Shown: positions 48,630 to 62,035, counted from the first letter of the stretch. The stretch: 64,000 nucleotides of DNA from Bugula neritina (GCA_964035545.1 OZ037770.1:1256501-1320500); one strand, 5' to 3'. Made by a program: numbers and translations. Notes: generated from the letters alone by a model not told the origin.

Positions 48630-50521
48630 CGACCTTCCAGAAGATTCTATGCTCTACTCTATTCTACAGTCTCTATATCTTATGAAATCTAATCAAATAT
48701 TCTATTTTGGCCTCCAAACGAGCAAATTATTCGTAAAATTCACTATAGGGGACAACTCCACAGACGCAATTCTTAGAATAATCTGGAATGTTCAAAGATT
48801 TATAGTCATTTTATTGCTTTAAGCTGTGATAGCTGGTTTCACTCGCAAACTATATGCAGTATTGCTATAATATTTTCATTTTATATTCACTGTAAATTAT
48901 CTGTAATTGAACTAATAATTATATATTTTTATAATTTATGTTTGCTGCACTTTATTTAAGAGGTTTACCTGTATACTTATTACCTAGCTAGATACAAAGT
49001 TTATAATTTGTATGCATTTATTTGAAAGTCCATAATTATTGTTTTCCATTTCTTTCTGTAGATGACACTTTCTGGGTTTTCTTTTGTTTCTGCAGATTTC
49101 ACTGTAATTCACAGCACTGGTCTTTTGACCATTTTGATTATTTTGTTTCGACAAAAGTACAATAAAGTTTTTCTATTGCAATTTATAATAAAATTGGAAT
49201 TTTCTTTAAATTAGCATCACACAATCTTGTAGAGTTCCTGTATCATATTTGAGTTTACCAGCATTGTATGGATACAACTCAATAGTTTCATAGCTTATGT
49301 GATGTTGAAGTATTAGAAAATTTTAAAACTGTGATCTGAAAGCATTTGAACACAAAGAGCTATGATTCGTACCTAAAATGTGCATTGTCTGTGACCACTT
49401 CACTAATAGTTTTTAGGGGTAGAGTGCTACCCCCCCCCCCCCCCCCCACTTTCTTCCAAAATGAAATGATATTGTATATTGGCTACAACACCATTTATTA
49501 TATTTTGCTAAGCACTTACAATAAATAAATTTTGAAATGGGTTACTTGCAGCGCAGAGAGAGTGTGTAATAAGAGTAGTAACCTTGAGTTTAGAAAGTTT
49601 TTGTAAACTTAAATGATTCAGGTATGACTTCAAAAGAATTTTACTCAGTTTCAAAGCTAATCTTTGACAAGAAACAGCTAAAATCCTTCAAGAAGATGTT
49701 TTCTATAATTTTCTTATACACCACCTGTTTCTTTATTGTTTGAAAAACTGCTTATAATTCTTAATGGTTCCATTATTTTTATTGATACAAAAATATAATT
49801 TATAAAAAAATATTCATCATACACGTATGATTGAGAAAGAGTATGTAATGATACATCACATATAATACATGCTTACTGAAGAAAAATAGGAGAAAATCTT
49901 TTTTCCAATTCAATCTGAAAGCTTTTGACATGAAGCTGCATCAGTGCATAGTTATCAACAGGACAGCAAGAGGTGAAAACTCCAAATAGACATGATACAA
50001 AATTAATATATAGCAATAATTTTGACCGAAAGCTATGCAGGATAAATGGTAAAGGCAACAAGAAACCATCAAATGATTATGCTATTGAAAGGTAACACTG
50101 CATTCTTATTGGCTGAAACAAAGCATTCTGATTGGTTGAGAATACAAGCCCGAGATTGCACGCTTATATCTTGCAGCAGACGAAATTTGATTCAAATCAC
50201 TTTATACAGTTTGCCGACATGAAATATAGGCAACAATATTAAAACATATGTTTAAGTCATGTGACCAGTGAGGCCTGAGCAATAGTTTGAGTTATATACT
50301 CCTTATAACCATTTGCCTACGGGAGGCCTAGACGCCGCCCGAACTGCAGTTAAATAGGATAGAGTTGGAAGCTCAGGCTAAGTTGATTGACATACTCCAT
50401 TATCTGATGAAGGAATTAATACTCAGTTTTCTAAAGAGGTCAAGCTCAGGCTAAGTTGATTGACATACTCCATTATCTGATGAAGGAATTAATACTCAGT
50501 TTTCTAAAGAGGTCAATGTCG
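48630..50521. other. Convergent interval ZDHHC/ODF3
   Basis: Holds the ZDHHC 3' UTR with AATAAA at 49161-49166, a C17-C18 homopolymer at 49431-49448, and the 3' flank of the ODF3-like gene including a 73-bp tandem duplication. No coding exon seen. Confidence 0.6.
50371..50516. repeat. Perfect 73-bp tandem duplication
   Basis: The sequence starting GCTCAGGCTAAGTTGATTGA at 50371 recurs at 50444 with the same 73 bases. It ends about six bases from the ODF3 stop codon, so it is in that gene's 3' UTR. Identity of the copies suggests a recent event or an assembly artefact. Confidence 0.9.
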
Positions 50522-53500
50522 CTAGTAAAGGTGAAGGTCGGCAGCGGTTAGCAGAGGAAGTACGTACTGAGAGTGACGAACTCCCATTGAAAACTTAGGA
50601 GCTGTTTTGTTTTTCTCGGGGTTGTAGGATCCGGGCCCCGGCTTCTGCGTCTTGTCTTTTGGTTTAGTTGTGCGGCTACCAAATGAGTAGTGGGGTTGTT
50701 TCCTCCTGTATGAGTCAGTGTTCTGCGTGTTGTAGGCTGTAAGCACAGGATGTTCATTATCTCATGTAAAGTCATACTCGAAATATCAATTGGAAACTTT
50801 ATATAAGTTGAAAAAATTAAATGCTTAGTTTGTGACAAAATTCTTAATCACTACATTAAGATGAAGCTAGAAACTTCACATTGGCACCATTTAGCATATC
50901 AACAAGACATATATACTATTAACGCAATATCAAGGAAAAGATTTTAAACAAATATGCAGTCTTTTTATGTTGTCAATCTATTCACATTTCACATGTTTTA
51001 AACACAGCTCAATTCCAAATTCTTCCTAAAAAGTGAAGTTTTTGTGTTTGACCTACAAAAACAATTAGATCAAAAAATAGACTGAGGTCACAATATAATT
51101 CAATACCTGCGGGTCCGGGGCCTTTTGTAGCGTCGTAGGAATATGAAGTGTGTGCAGGCTTAACAAAGCTCATGTTCCACACTGGCTCGCTCTTATTGAC
51201 GTTGTTCTTGGCTCCCACTATAGCTGGCAGGGTGTAGGCAGTGGAGGCAGGCACCTGTACAATAGTGACAAGAGATATGACACACACTGCTACATAATGT
51301 GACACCTATGTGACACAATGTCATGCTAACCAATGACACGACGCACGAGCACCTGTTCAATAGTGACAAGAGATATGACACACACTGCTACATAATGACA
51401 CCTATGTGACACAGTGTCATGCTAACCAATGACACAACGCACGCGCACCTGTTCAATAGTGACAAGAGATATGACACACACTGCTACATAATGACACCTA
51501 TGTGACACAGTGTCATCCTAACCAATGACACAACACACGAGCGCCTGTTCAATAGTGACAAGAGATATGACACACACACTGCTGCAGAATGAAACATACG
51601 TGACAGTGTCATGCTAACCAATGACAACGCACGAGCACCTGTTCAATAGTGACAAGAGAGATGACACACACTGCTACATAACGACACCTATGTGACACAG
51701 TGTCATGCTAACCAATGACAACACACGAGCGCCTGTTCAATAGTGACAAGAGATATGACACACACTGCTGCAGAATGAAACCTACGTGACAGTGCTGTAA
51801 TGTATATCACAAGATACATGCTAACCAATGTTACAACATGGGCACCTGGTGACAGTAAATGACACATATTACATCACAGATACTAAAATGGCAAATATAT
51901 ACATCATACTCATAGAAACCTGTTCACTAGTGACAAAATAGGCTATGATCTATGATGACATAAAAATGTTTTTCTAATAAATTAAAGTTGTAGCTGAAAT
52001 TAGAACAATACGGTTAAAGTGCTGGTATACAAAAAATATGTCCCTAGTTTTTAGTTTAAATTGGAACCTGATATTCTCCATATTTATTTAAGCATAAAAT
52101 ACTTTTTTAAACCTAAAAGGCAATTAATCAAGATTAAAATCAGTGCTAAAAATGAAACCACAATATACATTATATATAGTATAATTTACCATAATACATA
52201 TTATATAAAAAATATATAATACTTTACATACAAAATATTAAAAAATGTACAAATAATATTTTATCCGAATAAGTATATTATAATGCATCTTAATAATAAT
52301 ATAAATATACATAACTCTCACCTGATCCTTCTTCCTGTATCTTGACCTAGTTCCCATGCTGTACGAAGGTGCAGACGTGAACTGTAGACCTTTAAATGAC
52401 TCACCCTTATAATTAGGTGCGGGAGTTATCATCTTTTCTACAACATAATAAATTATCCAACTTTAAAAATGAGAAACAATAATAACACAACTTAATACTT
52501 TACTGAAAATCTAATCATATTGTTTATTTATAAAACTCTTTCAAGATCTATCCTATAACATATTGAGGTCGAAGGGAGCAGCCGTGGTCTAGGGGTTAGA
52601 GTGCTTGGCTTGGAAAACACAAAGTCGTGGGTTCAAACACCCACAAAAGTCATTAAGGTAATGTTAGGAAAAGCATCCAGTCATAATTGCCCCATAGGAA
52701 TTAATAAGCCCTTAGCCGCCTTTAAAAATTTTCCATCAAGGGTTTAACTTGCAGGTTGCAGGCGACTATAAACTTGCTTGAGTTTCTATAACATATCAAG
52801 TTGTAACTATGATTTTATTATACTTATATAGTATAATATAATATTATTGTTTAATGTTTTATTCATCATTTTTTTTTATACAAGTTGCTGAGTTTATTAT
52901 ACACGACTCATATGTTTGTATAATCTCACTTTGATTGATTGACAGCCACCTGAGACGTGCTTTGAAATTTAGCTAAAGAGTTTATTGAGATAAGAAAGAG
53001 GTTATAACATAAATTATTAATCAGTTATCATCACATTTATGTTCAATAAAAGTTTTTATAAAAATATTTAAATAGCACTTCTCATAAAATCTTAATCCTA
53101 AATTTGTATAGTCTTCCACTCGTTAGAATATGTGGAAGAATAACCCTTAATATAAATGCTGCTCAGTGCATTCAACCTCACAGCTTGTGTAAGTTCTTTC
53201 TAGTATTGATTTCTCACCAAATCAACAGTCACTATTGTGACTGAAATACAAAGAAATTCCACTCTATTGTTCACCCAATCAACAAAACATCAAATTAACT
53301 AACTGAAGACTTCCAACTGATTGACCTTAACTCAATCTAGCGTAAGTTTTCGATAACCGAGTAGATATTTCTATTGTTTTATAGATGCATCTCTCCTGGA
53401 AAAACTATTCAAGACCATGTTTCCGTAGAATAAAGGGTTGCCCTTAGCAACCATGTAAATACCTCGCTCTGTCATCTTAAACTTGTGTAAAAATTACAAC

Positions 53501-56500
53501 TCTAGTTAAATAACCATAAGGATTCCAAAACAAATATTCATTTATACAACAACATTTACTTTTAAAATGTATACAATATTTTAAGCCTTGAGACATGGTC
53601 TTGAAAATGCACTCCTAATAAAATTACATGAGCAAAGTGTATCACTGTTTACTCAATCACCATGGTGACACTTTTATTCAATCACAGTTAAGCAGGCTGT
53701 TAGTATAACTAAATTGTAGTATATATAATGAAGAATTGACTTCACCTGAAGAATTGAATTAAGGCCACTCTGTTTAAAGGAATTATTAAAACTTTTCAAC
53801 AGCCATATTTATTCTATTTTTGTTTCAACACACCCACAAAAATGTAAAACTTCAACATGTTAAGCTAAAGCATGGTATATATAGTATACTATATCCTGAA
53901 TTTGAAATAAAATTTCGAGGAACAATTTTAAAATCAGCCATTTAAATATTTAAGCTGTCGATTGATTATTTGTTACGTATTTTGAACTTAATCGGTTTTA
54001 AATCCAACAAAATCTATAGAACAAATTCCTAGACAACAGAAGTTATCTATAGAAACATTTGTATTCTATAGATTGTTTGTTAGAATATGCAGTAGATAAT
54101 CAGTAAGTTCAACAACATGTAAGTTTAGAATAAACATTTGTAAACAAAACCAGAGTTTCCTGCCTACTACCTTATCAAATACCTAGGACTAATTTTAGGA
54201 GAAAACAATCATTACGTCTCAAAGCTAAACAAAACAAGATGAACTTAAGCTAAACAGAAATTTACGCATCTGCAGTTTAAAAAAGACAGAAATTTGTGAG
54301 TTGAATAGAAATAGCGGTTTTCATAAAATCTTAACATAACTTTGGAGAAGGTACTTGGATGAAGTTATGTTATATAAGTTATAAAGCTACCAGAAGCTAC
54401 TTTTATTGTTGCAGTGTTGAGTTTACCCAGTGGGCCCCGTGGTGTAATGGTTAGCACACTTGCTTGCAACCTGGAAGTCTTGGGTTCGAATCCCAGTGGG
54501 GGTAAAATTATTTTACGAATGTTATATCTAAACTAGCAATAAAATCTAATTTTCAGAGGTTGCACGTGTGTATAACATTCTTATAAATATGCTTATATAT
54601 ATTTATAATACATCGATGCAATATATTAATGAAATTAGATTCAATATCATTAAGCGGTATACTTCAACTTCGTACTGAGAATGAAGGACTATATACAGCC
54701 ATCGATCTAGGTGGGAAAGAGAGAAATACATAACTACACCTTATACTACATACATGCAGCAAGTTAATGTATTCAAAATGAAAAATGCTGCTTAACTTAA
54801 TTGCTATTAGCAATTGATAATATTAAACTAACTCTCTATAGCTAGTTTCTAATATCTAAAATTAGAAATATTATTAAAATAACACATGCATGACAAGTTC
54901 TGAGAGTAACATAAAAAAACACTCACTAGGCTGATAGAAGTTGCGTCCCTTGACTGTGACAGCAGGTAGTTTATTGTCCCCGGGAACGTAGGCCGGGGCG
55001 GGGGCGTCATTGTACTGAGTCTTCAGTGGCAGACGGATAGAAAATTCCGGAGCCTTTTGTTTATTCGCTGCAGTACTGGGACCCACCACAGAGGGAAGTA
55101 GATATGTGCCAGGCCCAGGACCTGTAGGGAAACAGAATGATTGTATTATATCAGTTGGTACAATAGATACTAATTAAAATAGTGAGAGAATTTTGTTTTG
55201 AAAATAGTCAAAATGGAAAATGATTTGGAGTCCTGGTCTTAGTTTATTACTTATAAATTTGTTCAAGGTTTATCAGCAGCGTTCCACATTCACACCTAGT
55301 TCCTTAGACTAAGGGTAGAGCAAACTTATGTATAATTTAGGAGCAACATTTGGGAAAAAATATTCAATACTGCTTTATAAAGAGCTTAGTTGCAGAACAT
55401 CTGTCAATGATACTTAAATATTTTGATTTATTTAACCAAAATTGTGTATGAATACTCCACAAGTGATAATAAATTAGCAAATTTTAGATGCATCTTATAA
55501 AGAAATTGTCCTTCACACATGCAAACTTCTACCTTTACAGGGACACACAGAAGTTTCAGTTAGAGCAAGTGACAAGAACAGGTATAACGTAGCCACAAGT
55601 TCACGCTGGCACTTTGCCAACGGTAACTGCCCTGCAGGCCACGTGGGTGAAGCTAACGTCCTGTGATGCACTTCTAATCGATACGGATTGAGTGAAATGA
55701 AAGCCGAATCTTTTCAATTCAATTAACAATCACAGTGTGGTTTACCGGGGCTAAATAATCACTTAATCAAAGCATTGCCTGTGTATTGATATTCTATAGG
55801 CAAATAGAAATCTTCACAAACATCATGTATGAATATAATGATGTAATGTTTATACTGACGGCTTGTGGTAGATAGAGCTTCGCCGAGGCAAAGAAAAGAA
55901 GATAAACAATTTTCCAATGAGGATTAGCTAATCTTTGTTGATAAAAATATGAAATAATTCTGTATTTTAAAGTAGGTACGTAGCAAGAACTTTTAGACTT
56001 TATTAAAACAAATGCTCCCAAGAGTTTGAAGGTTATAGGTATATAGGCTAACATTATATGAAAAACTAAACTATTTTTTGTCTGTCAGAAGCAGTTTGAA
56101 AACTGCCTCAAAGCTGTCAAATAATTAATGTGACAATCTAGAAAATAGTTTCAATGAGTTGATCAATAAAAGTTATGATTAGAATTTTCAAGCATTTCCC
56201 GATTTCTAAAACTGTTGTGAATATTACCTTTATTTAGCATAAGACAAGAAACTTGCCTAAAATGTCGCTTATCAGCTTATGCTTCACAAAATTTGTTAAA
56301 ATGAAATATCAGAAACAAAATTTGCATCTACAGAATAAAACCTTGTGCTAGTGTTTATGTAACGTCTAATTCGACACCGAAGAATAAATAATAGCACAGG
56401 CAATGAATTAAGATATTCACATGAGAAATAAAATTAATAAAATATCGCCAAAGTTTAATAAGTTTGTGTCTGAAGAGCCACATATGAATTTCAATTTTAG

Positions 56501-57016
56501 ATTATTTTACTTATAAGAAATTAGTGCTTACTATTGGTTACCATGGTTACTTTAAACAAAACAGAACAGTAGGTATACAAATTATAACTTAAATGCAATG
56601 CAAAGAACTACCACATATTTTTTCTAAAGAAGGTTTTACAAAATGTTGATTAAATCTCTTACAATTACAACTTGCTTTATTTAAATTGTTCATGAACTTT
56701 TCAAATAGGTATGAAGTTTCGTACTTATACAGAAAAAGTATTTACTATTGGTAACCATAGTTACTGTAAGCTAAACAATCATTCCAATCTAATATTTACA
56801 AAAAACTGTTTCTACCATTCCTAGTGTTTTGTATAGAAAGTATATTTTACAAAATGTTCGTTAAAATCATGTCAATTAAAAGTGATTTTATTCAAACTGT
56901 TTAACAAACTTTTCAAAATTGAAGTTTTGTGTAAGCAATTTAAACACTGCTGCCAACATACCAGTTTCTGCTGCCGCAACTCTGATCACAGGCTTGTTTT
57001 CTGCTAACGGCGCCAT
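50522..57016 (-). CDS. ODF3/CIMAP1-like sperm-tail and microtubule protein
   Basis: Members of this STPGR (SHIPPO) repeat family coat microtubules or outer dense fibres in sperm flagella and other cilia. Five coding exons, phase-consistent: 56962-57016, 54927-55121, 52322-52437, 51107-51254 and 50522-50736, giving about 242 residues (human ODF3 254). The repeat signatures occur in order: GPGPGTYLLP, APAYVPG, TPAPNYKG, KGPGPAAYN and KPGPGSYNPEK. The ending FSMGVRHSQYVLPLL matches the family C-terminus. A non-coding first exon probably ends at 57175 (CTAG then GTATGT) and joins an acceptor about nine bases before the ATG. Intron 3 carries a minisatellite that copies the exon 4 acceptor. Intron 2 contains two tRNA-derived SINEs. 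Confidence 0.9.
51251..51800 (-). repeat. About 95-bp minisatellite containing the ODF3 exon 4 acceptor
   Basis: Six units share CACCTGTTCAATAGTGACAA, AGATATGACACACACTGCT and GCTAACCAATGACA (plus strand). The first, at 51251, is the true exon 4 acceptor plus the exon's first bases GTGC. Copies at about 51352, 51447, 51543, 51637 and 51730 keep the acceptor-like TTGAACAG followed by GTGC or GCGC. Confidence 0.9.
52573..52800 (+). repeat. tRNA-derived SINE, second type
   Basis: Box A-like CCGTGGTCTAGGGGTTAGAG and box B-like GTGGGTTCAAACACCC are followed by a unique body with TAATGTTAGGAAAAGCATCC and a T-rich end. The head resembles a Ser- or Leu-type tRNA. It lies in ODF3 intron 2. Confidence 0.8.
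54432..54510 (+). repeat. tRNA-derived SINE (Gln-like family), best copy
   Basis: CCCCGTGGTGTAATGGTTAG (box A) and GGGTTCGAATCCC (box B), then GTGGGGGTAAAATTATTTTA. The 5' half closely resembles animal tRNA-Gln. However, the anticodon stem does not pair and acceptor bases mismatch. Relatives are at 142-208 and 41641-41712. Confidence 0.8.
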
Positions 57017-57174
57017 GATTTACTCCTATTCAACAAGAAAATTAAAGTCAGCGACAGAAGTGAAAGAATGAAGTACAAAAACCCAACTGCATTCAGCTTT
57101 CAGTCACACTAGATAATATAGCTGTGAGTCGTTGCCAACAAATACAAACATTTCCCACGAGAAATTTCACATAC

Positions 57175-57250
57175 CTAGTCTGAGCTCCGTAGTCAACTGA
57201 AAGATTATTGGGGGGTGGGAAGGGAGACACCCGATCTGTACTCAGCGATT
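57175..57250 (-). other. Probable 5' non-coding exon of the ODF3-like gene
   Basis: In minus sense, GAGCTCAGACTAG is followed by the good donor GTATGTG at 57174. The first coding exon is preceded by an acceptor TTGAATAG nine bases before the ATG, which requires an upstream exon. The upstream limit is a guess. Confidence 0.45.
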
Positions 57251-57251
57251 A

Positions 57252-60200
57252 TCTGAAGATGAGTTGCCAAGTGCAGATGGTGCTCTCAGTAAATTCACAC
57301 TTTATCAATAGTTGATGAGCATTTACTCTTATACAAAAGAGATAAGATAATGGGCAGATGAGAGGCATTCTCTGAATGAACCCTTGCGGATGGGTTGCTA
57401 GGTAACGGCACTTCTGAGACTTCAGATTTGATAGGCTATCAGATTCAGCAACAATTAGTGCTGATTTACCAAAGGTTAAAGTTCATTGTCTGTAATTTGT
57501 TCATAAAGATGAGAACTTTGAACTAATAATATTTTTGAATTTAGTAAATTCTAAATAGGTATTAAGATTATTTTATTAAATTTTTTCCTGATTAAGTGAC
57601 TAAATACATGGATAAATAATAAATAATGGATAAAACATAGCTACCACAATCAGCAAATTAAAAACAAATTATGCGTATGGTAGACCTTAATCTTAATATA
57701 ATTGTGACTAAGCTGTGAATATAAGATACTATATATACCATAACATTTTACTGCACGTTGGAGTCAATGGCATTTATTTACTAAAACACAGTTGGTTTAA
57801 GGTCATTACTTTCCAGATTCAGGCACTGCTTTATGTTATATATAAACGGTTTCCAGGGGATAGCTCGAACAGTTTTTGTCTCACATTAACAAATTTTACA
57901 TGAAAAGATAGCTCTTGCATTCCTCTTTCATATACTTTTTTAATTTTTCAACAAAAAATTTTCTGAGAAAGTTGTTGCATAATAAGTAAAATTTTACACC
58001 CTCCATGTTCCACTGCTGTAGCACAGGGGATTCATTTTATAAAGTCTAAAAGTTAAACTTGACATTCCTTGATATGTTTTCTCTAATATACTTTCTTTGT
58101 TTTTTGAAATTCTGTTTATGCTCTTCACAATTTGGTAAAAACATACACCATTTTGCAAGTTTCACTGCAATTTTCTAAATTCTTCATATGGTGGTTCTAG
58201 CTACGCTCCTGTGACTAATTATAGCATTCCTTGTACGTTTGCCGCTCTGCGCTATCACAATAACATATAGTACCCTCTCGCACAAATTGGCAATCTATTG
58301 GATTTCTGCCAATATAATGTTCCCTGTTTTACATTAGCACTTAGCTGAATCATCTCACTATGTTACAATAATATATTGAAAATGCCTCAGCACAACATAA
58401 TTCTTTGTTTGTTTGGCAGAGTTAATTTCAGCTAAATCACTTCACTTTGCAGTCTTGTCAGTAAAGGTCTGTCTATAGCACAGCAGGTGTACTTTCAGTT
58501 TCTCTAATTCACATGATTATTTTAAGTACATTGTATTCTATAAGATCAATTTAAGGTTTAGTCCAGTGTTCAGTATCTAATTATTATGCATGTATGTTGT
58601 CTTACTGTTGAACAAAAGTTAAAAAAAACTTTACAATTATAGCCATATTTATTATACATGCGTAGGATTTGCATAAGTTGACAAAAAAAATGCAACAAAA
58701 CAGGGTTGAACCATGACCAACCAACTCGTCGCTGACGCCTCTAACCTCTGGACCACGCAGACATCGTTATTGAGACGCGCACTATATGAGTCACTATCAT
58801 TACATAAATATTTCGCGCGCAAATGGGTTATAATTATTAAGCTGTCAATTCATGTTGATAGCAGTCAACTGTTGCAATAGTTACTAGCAAAGCTAATGGT
58901 TTTGAACAAATAACCCAAAAGTTTAAAAATAAGTAGCTTGCGTATTACTAGCTACAAAAACAGGTCTGAAATAGACTGGTAAAGCAAGCTCTTATTGTAG
59001 AGTTTGCAGATGTGCTCTAAAATAAAACTTAAACTGTATGCTATTACATAAGTATTTGTATGCGAGAGATAAATGGACATTACTGAGTTTCTGGAAAACA
59101 ACATACTTGAAGTTAACTTTGACAATGGTGTGTTATTTTCATCATAGCTAGCCTATAGCATAAATCTCTAATCATATGAATCTTTATGAAGCCCACAGCT
59201 CATGTAAGGGTGGCAATGTAATTTGAAATGAACAATTATGTTGCTGCATTGTGTCTAAGGTATATTAGAGAGCAGAATTTGGTTTTACTAGCCTACCCCA
59301 ACGGCATTCTACAATGCAGCTTATATGCTGGCAGTTGTAATAAGTACTGCCAATAGCAAGGTTACTATCACTGCTAGCTCTGTGCAGTATGTAACCTCTT
59401 GAATAATTGCGCCAATTTTAAACTCTTGGAAGTTGGCCAAGTTATCATATCGCAGCCAGCCACCGGAGACAAAGCATCAGAGCTATTCATATAATATTAT
59501 ACTGATGCACTTGGTAGCAGAGTGGCTAATCTAATATAGTTCATAGTTCAACACCCTTTACTTTGGGAATACAGCCTCTTTTTTTAGGTTTACCTTACAA
59601 AGCATGAAAATATCTAAACTGACATTCTGATAATTTAGAGGTACATTTTGAAAACTAGGTTAATTGCACTTGTTTGCACAACAACAATAATAAAATAGAT
59701 ATTATGCAGTATAATAAAAACACACATAATACTATATAATATATTATAATGATAATAATATAATATTATAAGTACCATTACTGCATTTTATAAATCACAT
59801 GGTTGCCAAAAAAATGTATCACAAATTTTGTAATTATACATCAAAAATAGAACTAGCTAGGCAGCAGGTTAGAATAGAGTAAATTTTTAAAACATGAAAT
59901 CATGATTTGACTATTGTTTTATTTAGGCCAACCAACCTAGGAATGCAAGATTGGGTTTTAGCTGACAGTTTATAAAATTTAGCTTTTGAGCCAGCAGCAC
60001 TGGCACTTGTGAAGTAAAGGCAAAGTTAGTGAAGCGAGACTAGCAAGCACTCAAATACAAGGCATATTGAGACACAATAACAAGTCAGGAGCGTATAAAT
60101 TGAAAAGAATGTGGAAGGGGGACAATGTTTTTCAACAAGCTATAACTTAAACATGAATTGGCTTTTGAAAAAAATAAAAAAGTATATTGGAGAACATAAG

Positions 60201-62035
60201 TTTCTTTATCTTTTCATATTTTTTTTGTTCCTGTGACATTCAACCTGTTCGAGCTATCAGTGGAACATTGTTCATATAGAACATAAAGCACCTGGCAAAG
60301 AGCCAGAAAATGAAAAGTATGACCTTAAACCAACTGTGAAGGTCAAAAATTCAAATGTGTTAAAACTAAAGAGTAAACTTGTATATACAGTTTTTATACA
60401 TATTGTATGTTTCTGTCTATGGTCAATGCACTAGTTTTGCAGTCAATAAACCGAATTATTAGGCTGAAATTTTCCATTTTCAATTATTAATGGATTTGAT
60501 CATTATGTTCTATACATTTTCATGCTGCTTCAACTCCCATAGGTAAAAATAATTTTTGTCAAACAATATAATCTAAATAATACATTAAACATTTTCATTA
60601 TTTTCCTGTCTCATACCCACAATGCACTTACTTCCTTGTCTCCAGAGTAAAAGATCCTGTACTAAAGCAATACCGAACCTATAGTAACTCTGGCAGCTCT
60701 ACCTTCAGTCAGCTCGTCTTTTGAGAATTTAAGTCAGCGAATGCCTGCCGCCAACTGAATCATGAATTCTTTAAAAGGCAGCAACAAGGGACAGCAAGGT
60801 ATCACTAACTGGTCATCAATAGTTAATAATGATTTTAATGCTGAAAACCTATAAGCTGTATTGACCTAAAATGAAGCTAATTCCCGATATTGAATATGGG
60901 TTAATGAACCAATGGTGTGACTGGAACTAGTAAAGGTTTCATCTGATACAATATAGGCAGCAGAGTTTAACCAGCGGCAGCGTATAGTGTAATGGACGGT
61001 AGCAGGCCAATGATTGAGGCAATTAAATAAATGATTATATAAAATATAAAATTATAACACATTCAACTTAATCTACGCAGCAGGCAATTAACAATTAATT
61101 GGCAGATTTTAATAAAATTAGAAGACATATTTTGTATATAATAATAACTATTACGTGCTTTACTAGCCATGTGTTGCAGCATATTTTCTTCTAAGCCAAA
61201 AACTGAATTGATCTAAACTTTGATAATTAAGAAAAATGACTTGATTAATAGCTCCGTTATTGCTAAGAGACACTGGGATTATGTACTCTGATAACCACAC
61301 AATCATCTGGTCACAACTTTTTATTTTCTTAAAAAACATAAAAACTTCAAAACATAGATTTGATATTGTCAAAGGACAATTGTTACTTCCTAAATGTTCA
61401 TCAGGACTCTAGTAGTAGATTGGCAACTATCTGGTAACGCACAATAAGATTGTTATTGTCTACTGACACGTGGTGTGACAGAACGTTTTATTCTTCGGCT
61501 CCACCCACTTTACGCGTTTATTATACGACACAGGGTATACATCTCTACATAGGTTTACCATTTTATTCACGCATGTTCGGATTGGCTGCTGATCATGTGA
61601 TTGAGCCGTTAAAGGTTGCTAAAAATGGAATTATAAAGAGTAAAATAATAAAAATTTGAGTTATAGAAGTGCTATTGTAGAGGTACATGGTCACAGAAAA
61701 GTCCAAAAAAAAGAGTTAATTGTTGGTATGCGTTCAAATCTCACGATATTTTTTCAAAACTCAAAATTTTTGCCACAAGTTTGTTATGTCACTAGGGTGT
61801 TTGAGATATGCTTCAGAAAAATAAAATAAAAATAAACTAAAAAATTAAAACAAAGTAAGTAGATGTGCACCATGAAGACACTTTCCTATTAATATTGAAT
61901 CAATTAGTAGAGAGAAGATAAATCTAAACATATCAATATTAAGAGTAAATTATGTATAAAAGAAATATTTAGCTAGCATTGATGCATATTGGTTCTTCTG
62001 AATAATTTGAGTCCACTTGTTAAATAAAGCCTTAC
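57252..62035. other. 4.8 kb without a recognised gene
   Basis: AT-rich sequence. It should hold the ODF3 promoter and the 3' end of the right-edge gene, but I could not pick a terminal exon. A tRNA-like repeat is at 58677-58770. A tract at 60630-60770 with donor-like GGAA then GTAAGTGC on the minus strand could be an untranslated exon. Nothing else stands out. Confidence 0.5.
58677..58770 (-). repeat. tRNA-derived SINE, third type
   Basis: Minus sense reads GTGGTCCAGAGGTTAGAGGC (box A) and ATGGTTCAACCCTG (box B), followed by a T-rich tail. Stems do not form a full cloverleaf. Confidence 0.6.

Noticed and set aside
54432..54504. Functional tRNA gene (Gln-like)
   Set aside because: Boxes A and B are good but the anticodon stem does not pair, acceptor positions mismatch, and sibling copies share a non-tRNA tail, so it is a SINE.
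61163..61659. Two opposing open frames of 69 codons
   Set aside because: No recognisable motif, no supporting splice signals linking to the right-edge gene.
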